From the NCBI RefSeq assembly GCF_024868665.1, contig NC_079906.1, positions 13,888,807-13,952,806 of the forward strand: DNA of 64,000 nucleotides, in the 5' to 3' direction. This DNA comes from Triplophysa rosa (Eukaryota; Chordata; Actinopteri; Cypriniformes; Nemacheilidae). Made by a program: the position numbers and the translations under genes. The notes under the pieces are model-generated. The model was given only the letters and a program-made list of their open reading frames with translations. It did no database searches and was not told the DNA's origin. Shown here in pieces: positions 40,045 to 64,000 of this stretch (its first letter is position 1; each line of letters opens with the position of its first letter).

Positions 40045-40617
40045 TGTCATGGCTCTGCTTCATTTAGTCATGTTTTCCTTGGTCCTGTAGCAGAGTCATG
40101 ACAAAGCCTTTGGTTATGTGTGGAGAGAAACATATTATTGTCCTTTTGACAATAATATACGTTCTCTCCAGTGTCTCGTCTCTGTTCCCGCCATCTCGTT
40201 TCCTTGTTATCCTTCCCTGAGTGTTTCATTACCCACACCTGCCCTGTGTCGTTATCCCTCGTTTGTGTTCCCCTACAAATACCCTCTTGTTTCTTTGTCT
40301 TGTGTTCGTGGATTACGTTGTATGTACTTTGTACCGTGCCCCTGTCTGTTGTGAGTTCATACCTTGTTGGAGTCTTGCCTTGTTTGGATGTCGTGTCTTA
40401 GTTTAGTCTTGTCTTTATCTTTTTGATTAATAAGTCTAGTTGTTCTTTTCTTGTTTTGCCCTTCATGGGAAGTCTTTTGGTTTCTGTTTGTTCTTAGTTT
40501 TGTTCCTGATTTATACCCCATCGTGGGTTTTTGTTTTGTGTTTTTCAAATAAATATTTCTTGTTTAACCCCTTCACCTGCTCCTGCATTTGGGTTCTTCC
40601 TCTCCGCAATCCTGACA
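40045..40617 (+). repeat. LTR2 (middle)
   Basis: Matches LTR3 over most of its length (for example both have TTCCTTGG, GATGTCGTG and TTTTGCCC where LTR1 differs), but its last 50 bp (CCTGCTCCTGC...GCAATCCTGACA) differ from the tail shared by LTR1 and LTR3. Hairpin at 40121-40170. Confidence 0.88.
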
Positions 40618-40652
40618 GAACGAAGAGCCACAGCTGAACCCAGTAGGCAGCA

Positions 40653-41585
40653 ATGGACGTCGCAGCTCCCCGGTGGCCATGCACCTCCAACCCGGTGTGG
40701 TGGGAGTCAATAGCCTCCCAGTCGCACGCTGGAGGTGGCCCCTTCCCGGCTCAGCGCCATCGTCCACTGCGGGACTACGCTCGGGAGGTCGAGGCCAGGA
40801 GGGTCTCCGTCCCCGAGGTGCTGGTTTGTGCCTACCTGGTGGCCGGGATGGACAACCCTCCACCTTTTCCGGAGCGGGGGGAGTTTGTTTATCAGCCGTT
40901 CCCCCAGTTGGTGGAGCGGCTGCAGCTTCGAGAGGAGTTGGTCCAAGGCTCCTCTCCCAGCTGCCGTCAGGACTCCTCTCTTTCCGGTCTGTTGTCCATC
41001 CCGGAGGACTATGTTGTGGGCACCCTCACCTTGGGGAACGCCCCACCATTCTCCTCCTCCCCTGCAGCCTCACCACCCGTCAGCCTTGGGGGCAAGCGGG
41101 GGAGACGAGAGTCCTGGGGGTCAACCTCCGAGGAATCCCAGCCAGAGCCAGCCGTACCCGTCACATCCTTTCTTCAGCCGACCACCAGGCGGGTGGCTCG
41201 GCTGAAGAAAAAGAGGCAGCGGCGGGCAGCGCGGGCCTCGTCCCAGCCGGTGCAGCAGCCGGCGTCCCAGCCGGTGTCCAGTCCGGACGTCCAGTCCGGT
41301 GCAGCCGGCGTCCAGTCCGGTGCAGCCGGCGTCCAGTCCGGTGCAGCCGGCGTCCAGTCCGGTGCAGCCGGCGTCCAGTCCGGTGCAGCCGGCGTCCAGT
41401 CCGGTGCAGCCGGCGTCCAGTCCGGTGCAGCCGGCGTCCAGTCCGGTGCCAGCCGGCGTCCAGTCCGGTGCAGCCGGCGTCCAGTCCGGTGCAGCCGGCG
41501 TCCAGTCCGGTGCATCTGTGTCCAGTCTGTTCCAGTCCGTGTCCAGCCGTCATCCAGTGCGTGCAGCCGGCGTCCAGTCCGGTGA
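40653..41585 (+). CDS. retroelement ORF with Pro/Ser-rich and repeat region (unknown function)
   Basis: 310 aa starting MDVAAPRWPCTSNPVWWESI. The first 200 residues are non-repetitive and include MDNPPPFPERGEFVYQPFPQ and a basic patch RRVARLKKKRQRRAARA that could bind nucleic acid or act as a nuclear signal. The last third is about ten copies of a seven-residue unit (SGAAGVQ), encoded by a 21-bp tandem repeat. It sits between LTR2 and LTR3 of a non-autonomous LTR element, in the place of a gag gene, but I see no gag zinc knuckle or other named domain. This copy is open where internal region 1 is broken. Expression is unproven. Confidence 0.45.
   Translation: MDVAAPRWPCTSNPVWWESIASQSHAGGGPFPAQRHRPLRDYAREVEARRVSVPEVLVCAYLVAGMDNPPPFPERGEFVYQPFPQLVERLQLREELVQGSSPSCRQDSSLSGLLSIPEDYVVGTLTLGNAPPFSSSPAASPPVSLGGKRGRRESWGSTSEESQPEPAVPVTSFLQPTTRRVARLKKKRQRRAARASSQPVQQPASQPVSSPDVQSGAAGVQSGAAGVQSGAAGVQSGAAGVQSGAAGVQSGAAGVQSGAAGVQSGASRRPVRCSRRPVRCSRRPVRCICVQSVPVRVQPSSSACSRRPVR
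41290..41515 (+). repeat. 21-bp minisatellite in the retroelement ORF
   Basis: About ten head-to-tail copies of a GC-rich 21-bp unit (containing GTGCAGCCGGCGTCCAG), one copy with an extra C. Degenerate copies continue to about 41815. The homologous array in internal region 1 is at about 39220-39735. Confidence 0.92.
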
Positions 41586-42138
41586 TCCAGCCGGCGTCCA
41601 GCCGGGTCCAGCCGGCGTCCAGCCGGTGATCCAGCCGGCGTCCAGCCCGTGATCCAGCCGGCGTCCAGCCGGGATCCAGCCGGCTCCAGCCCTGTACCGG
41701 TTCCAGCCGGCGTCAGGCCTGTCCAGCGCCGGCTGTCCAGCCGGCCTTCCAGCCGGCGTCAGGCGTCAAGCCCTGTCCAGCCGGCCTTCCAGCCGGCTCA
41801 AGCCCTGTCCAGCCGGCCCCTGGGAAACTGCCAGGGCCAAGACTGTTCCCCCAGGGCTCCCCCTAAGTTCCCCAGGACTCCGCGCCCTCGAGCGCAGCCG
41901 GGGACGGGACTTCTCCCCACCTCCCTTTTGGACTGCCCCCTATGGGCCCTTGTTTGGCCCCACCCCCCCTCCCATGTTTGTTGTTTTTATTGTGCACCCC
42001 AGTCCCTTGTTATTTTGTCTGTCTGCCACTGATTTTGTTTTCCATGTTTTGTCTGTTCATGTCCTGTCTCAGTCGGTCTTGTCTCGTCCGTCTACCCCTT
42101 GGTGAGCACCTGGAGGTGCTCATTAAAGGGGGGGCTTC

Positions 42139-42714
42139 TCATGGCTCTGCTTCATTTAGTCATGTTTTCCTTGGTCCTGTAGCAGAGTCATGACAAAGCC
42201 TTTGGTTATGTGTGGAGAGAAACATATTATTGTCCTTTTGACAATAATATACGTTCTCTCCAGTGTCTCGTCTCTGTTCCCGCCATCTCGTTTCCTTGTT
42301 ATCCTTCCCTGAGTGTTTCATTACCCACACCTGCCCTGTGTCGTTATCCCTCGTTTGTGTTCCCCTACAAATACCCTCTTGTTTCTTTGTCTTGTGTTCG
42401 TGGATTACGTTGTATGTACTTTGTACCGTGCCCCTGTCTGTTGTGAGTTCATACCTTGTTGGAGTCTTGCCTTGTTTGGATGTCGTGTCTTAGTTTAGTC
42501 TTGTCTTTATCTTTTTGATTAATAAGTCTAGTTGTTCTTTTCTTGTTTTGCCCTTCATGGGAAGTCTTTTGGTTTCTGTTTGTTCTTAGTTTTGTTCCTG
42601 ATTTATACCCCATCGTGGGTTTTTGTTTTGTGTTTTTCAAATAAATATTTCTTGTTTAACCCCTTCACCACTGCCTGCCTGCATTTGGGTTCTCCCTCTC
42701 CGAAAGTCGTGACA
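42139..42714 (+). repeat. LTR3
   Basis: 576 bp. Lacks the first TG of the terminus (starts TCATGG) and ends CGAAAGTCGTGACA, as LTR1 does. Hairpin at 42213-42262. Followed directly by the CAGTG target duplication. Confidence 0.88.
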
Positions 42715-42919
42715 CAGTGACAGAATTTTGGAAACGCTGTTTTGTTCGGTCAGTTTAAAGTGCTGCTGTTTTCCCTCTGGCACTTGCCAGAATTGTGATA
42801 CACGAATAAAAAGATGCAGAATTGAAATAGTTGTAGTCGTTTATTATATTACTTGTGATATACATAATAAGTAACGCTGATATTGCATGATATGTTCATA
42901 CTGTACATTGCTAACAGGA

Positions 42920-43052
42920 TTTGTGTGTTCCTGTGGCACAGTGGGTGAGCAAAAGATCGTGAGTTCGATTCCACGAACACACAAACTGATAAAACGTATA
43001 GCTGAATAAAATATGGATTCCGCTAAATCCTTAAATTTAAATGTAAAAAATG
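42920..43052 (+). mobile_element. tRNA-derived SINE
   Basis: A-box region GGCACAGTGGGTGAGCAAAA and B-box GAGTTCGATTCC (42961-42972), then a short body ending in AT-rich AAATGTAAAAAATGTAAATGG. Confidence 0.6.
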
Positions 43053-43929
43053 TAAATGGTTTATAACAACACATATTAATAGGCACAGCATACGGTCACA
43101 ATGTTATCAATATATGTAATGTCCTTGCCTTAAGACTAATGTGAAAAAAACGCGAACAAAAAAACGGGTGTAAAATGGTGATGTTTTCTCCGTCTTTTAC
43201 AGATGTGTTTTTTCCAAACAGGCTGCAAAACCCGCATTCCATTCGTACAGTTTCCAAATGTCATGCACGCACATGCATCGTACCACATGAGACACTGTTT
43301 GTAAAATTACAAAACGGGCACAGTTTAATAGATAAAAAACATATTCTTCTCTGGTTTAAATGGTGTGGTGCTTCTTCGTGTTTGTTGGATATACAGCTAG
43401 TCGGTAGTAGACATTTTCTAAAGTGGAAAAAACAATGAACATTTTAATTTTACAGAGACAGTGTGGTATGAGCTAAGACGCTTTGGTATGAGCTGCGTCC
43501 GAAAGCTTATTGTTGCCTTGCTGCCCTCCTGTCACGCAATGACTTCGGAGGCAGTGTTTGTTAAGTAACTGGCTACGCCACATTAAATTCTCGAACATCA
43601 TGATGGTAAACGTTAAAATATAAAGTTCTCCCCTTGTTGTCGTCATGCTTCTCTAAACCAATAAGCTGTAAAAGCATCACACTTCTCTATACCAATAAAC
43701 TCCTTCTGATCATGAACCAATGAAAGGTGAAGTGGGCGGGGCGACACATGTCGTACCGCCCCATCGTCCAAACTGCGCTCTGGGGTACTTGCCTGATTAC
43801 ATGTAGAGGCATACTCTAGGCATTCGTGAGTGTGGTGGTGCTCATGGGTTGTCGATCTGGGACGGATGAGTAGGCTGGGGGGATCAGAGTATCACTACAA
43901 AAAATAGACTACACCACTGCCGACACGTT

Positions 43930-44291
43930 ACGGTACACGCACTGTTAAGCCACGGTCCTCCTATAATTTCCTCTGCGTGCAGGTGTTTGACTCTACGCCC
44001 CGCCCACAGCTGATGCTGCCGCTGACCGTCAAACGGACAGCCAAATATTTTAATCTGTGATCCATTGCGGATTGGGGTAAAATGTCGTTGTTGTAAACTT
44101 CAACCGTTCGCTTTTGTTTCCTTCCCTTTCATTTGACAGTTTAGCTCCGACTGTTTGCGCAATCTCTCCTTCCGCTTTCTAGACACTCGGAGCTTTACAA
44201 ACGCTCCGGCAGCGTAAAAGGACGAATCCAAAGGTTACGCTAACGGAGCTACCGCGTAAAATCATCTGCAGTCGCGTAGATTCACATTGCC
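43930..44291 (+). promoter_or_regulatory. ahcyl1 promoter and 5' UTR
   Basis: GC-richer stretch between the hAT right end and the ahcyl1 ATG, with a GC box (CGCCCCGCCCAC, about 43996-44007) and a reverse CCAAT (GGATTGGGG, about 44070). No TATA box. The region is probably the CpG-type promoter of ahcyl1. Confidence 0.5.
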
Positions 44292-62582
<18,291 letters not shown>

Positions 62583-64000
62583 TGTGACTGGATCAATTCA
62601 GCCTTCATCACAGATGGACCTGCATTAACCAGTGAATAGAGAAATTTATTTTCTATTAATATTCATCATTTCGTAAAGTGAAACTTGATTTTACTGAATG
62701 TTACTCTTATTTAATAGTGTTACCTACATCCGGTGACGAAATATGCTCATGTCACTATTAGACTTATGTGCGTCGTTAGAATTTATGTATTATAACATTT
62801 GTTGTAAATCATCTTTTAACCTAAATATGAAAGGACCATTGTCTATGGCTTTAAATATGTGCCAAATATTGGTCATAGTTACTGATCTTATAGGATAAAT
62901 AATAATTGTTATGTTACGTTTTTACATGGTTATTCCGTTCACCCACTATAACGACTGAAATGTTGTCTTTGTGGCTTTTTAATGGTAGTCTTAGCATAAT
63001 ATATCTTTTGCATAGGAAAATATTATAGCTTTTGAAATGAATGTACTGGGTGGTACTGCTAAAAGCTAGTAAAAGCTTGTTTTTCTGGTATATGATACAC
63101 ACCAGTGTGTGTAGAAACTTCTGTGACCCAGCTGGGCCTTCTGCTAAATATACCTCGGTTAGGGGTTTTATGAAATGTCACCAACAGGGATTGTTCTCCC
63201 ATTCTCGCACACTCATCTCTGTGGCCTTTACAGATTCTAATAATAAAATAGCATAGACCATTTTATGCTCTGTAGGCCAGTTTTAGATGAGAATAATGCA
63301 ATCTGTTAATGATTAAGGTACTGTTTTGAGATGTTCGCACACATAGCCACATTTTCAGTCTTTACTATCACTTCTAAAGGACTATAAATGTCTTAAGGAA
63401 ATATCACTGTGAATGCTATCATTTGAATATTTCCCTCATGTCCACTGTTTGTGATTGAAATTGCATCATTTGTCAAATGTATTTCCTCAGCCACGATGTC
63501 ATCCCCTTTTCATGTCTGCATTTTGAACAATATTATTCGATTAAACAATATCACAAACGTTTGTATCATTGTCCAGTGAGTTTTTGTAACACTGACATAA
63601 TTTAAACAAAAGAGAATACTGTTTTAGATTTAGTAATAAACACTAAGCAGCATTTAAATCTGTGGAATTTTTTATTTTACTGCAGACTTTTGTACACTAA
63701 AAATGTATTAAAGATTAGAAGATGAGATGGGCTACAAATCGAAATCCGACCACGAATACTTAAAATATTTGTTAAAACTCCTGTATTCACAAACGACTGT
63801 GATTGGGTTTTTTCTAACAGCGCTGAGAAAAGTAACAGACATAAAGCGTACACGTTGTTTACGTGACTTCAACAGCGATCTGACAATTTACTCTTGAACC
63901 TTTCATATTAATAATTTGAATGAAAGTACAAATCAAAACATGACACTAACATATAAAGTTAAGATTTTAAATAAAAAAATTGTTTGTCGTACCTAACAGC
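62583..64000 (+). other. ahcyl1 3' UTR and downstream sequence
   Basis: AT-rich, without recognisable exons. Possible poly(A) signals are AATAAA at about 63241 and 63635. No further gene or element end was recognised before the window ends. Confidence 0.55.

Larger units (their letters stand above)
37950..42714 (+). mobile_element. LTR retroelement with three LTRs and two internal regions
   Basis: Three direct LTRs of 573-578 bp (37950-38527, 40045-40617, 42139-42714) alternate with two homologous internal regions of about 1.52 kb. LTRs begin TGTCATGG and end TGACA, and a purine tract (AAGGGGGGG) precedes LTR2 and LTR3 as a polypurine tract. The whole is flanked by CAGTG at 37945-37949 and 42715-42719, a 5-bp target duplication, so it behaves as a single insertion. 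There is no protease, reverse transcriptase, integrase or envelope; each internal region has one proline/serine-rich ORF with a minisatellite. This makes it non-autonomous. No standard tRNA primer site was recognised after LTR1 or LTR2. Confidence 0.85.
33190..43919. mobile_element. hAT-type element filled with nested insertions
   Basis: The left end CAGTGGTGTAGTCTACGTGA and the right end (minus strand CAGTGGTGTAGTCTATTTTT) share a perfect 15-bp terminal inverted repeat. Flanks are CCTACACG (33182-33189) and CCGACACG (43920-43927), a 7-of-8 match for a hAT target duplication. The 10.7 kb inside includes a possible transposase start, a LINE 3' end, a complete hAT MITE, ends of other elements, the tri-LTR retroelement and a SINE. 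The right end lies about 370 bp before the ahcyl1 ATG. Confidence 0.65.

Noticed and set aside
37950..42714. Repeated blocks considered as a CRISPR-like or gene-family array
   Set aside because: Ends, polypurine tracts and the 5-bp target duplication identify LTRs; this is a eukaryotic genome.

Overview
This window is nuclear DNA of a teleost fish, most likely a cypriniform. The evidence is vertebrate GT-AG genes with small exons, teleost-type protein sequences, and cyprinid-style tRNA-derived SINEs, foldback MITEs and many hAT elements. Five protein-coding genes could be followed exon by exon with matching reading phases: a synaptophysin-like gene (sypl1 type, minus strand, 1241-4610), sortilin (sort1, plus, 7941-22526), neugrin (ngrn, minus, 24641-25764 plus a 5' UTR exon ending at 26261), NF-Y subunit alpha (nfya, plus, 27218-31684) and the IP3-receptor-binding AHCY-like protein 1 (ahcyl1/IRBIT, plus, 44292-62582). 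No rRNA, CRISPR or bacterial feature is present. The five genes do not form a pathway; sypl1 and sort1 both act in vesicle membranes, and ngrn and nfya share a divergent promoter.

Layout. 1-5040 holds sypl1, with a 1.6-kb hAT element in intron 1. 5040-7500 is intergenic with two foldback MITEs. 7500-24545 is sort1, 20 coding exons. Inside it a 3558-bp block carrying exons 7-9 and the start of exon 10 occurs twice at constant offset 3757. The first copy ends mid-exon at a single N (15267). Splicing exon 9 of copy one to exon 7 of copy two gives an immediate stop, so this looks like a retained haplotype or assembly duplication. 24641-32500 holds the head-to-head ngrn/nfya pair.

33190-43919 is a transposon-rich block bounded by hAT-type inverted ends and a near-perfect 8-bp target duplication. 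It contains a LINE 3' end, a hAT MITE and an unusual LTR-internal-LTR-internal-LTR retroelement (37950-42714) whose internal ORFs contain a 21-bp minisatellite. This block stops about 370 bp before the ahcyl1 start codon.

44292-62582 is ahcyl1, 17 coding exons. Its introns hold a Tc1-type MITE, two TTAA-flanked elements, two hAT elements with perfect target duplications, and a three-level nest in intron 14 (TTAA element > hAT > foldback built of 21-bp units). No clearly new gene system was found. The most unusual structures are the tri-LTR element, the foldback with 21-bp periodicity, and the sort1 duplication whose copies differ almost only by T-versus-A substitutions.
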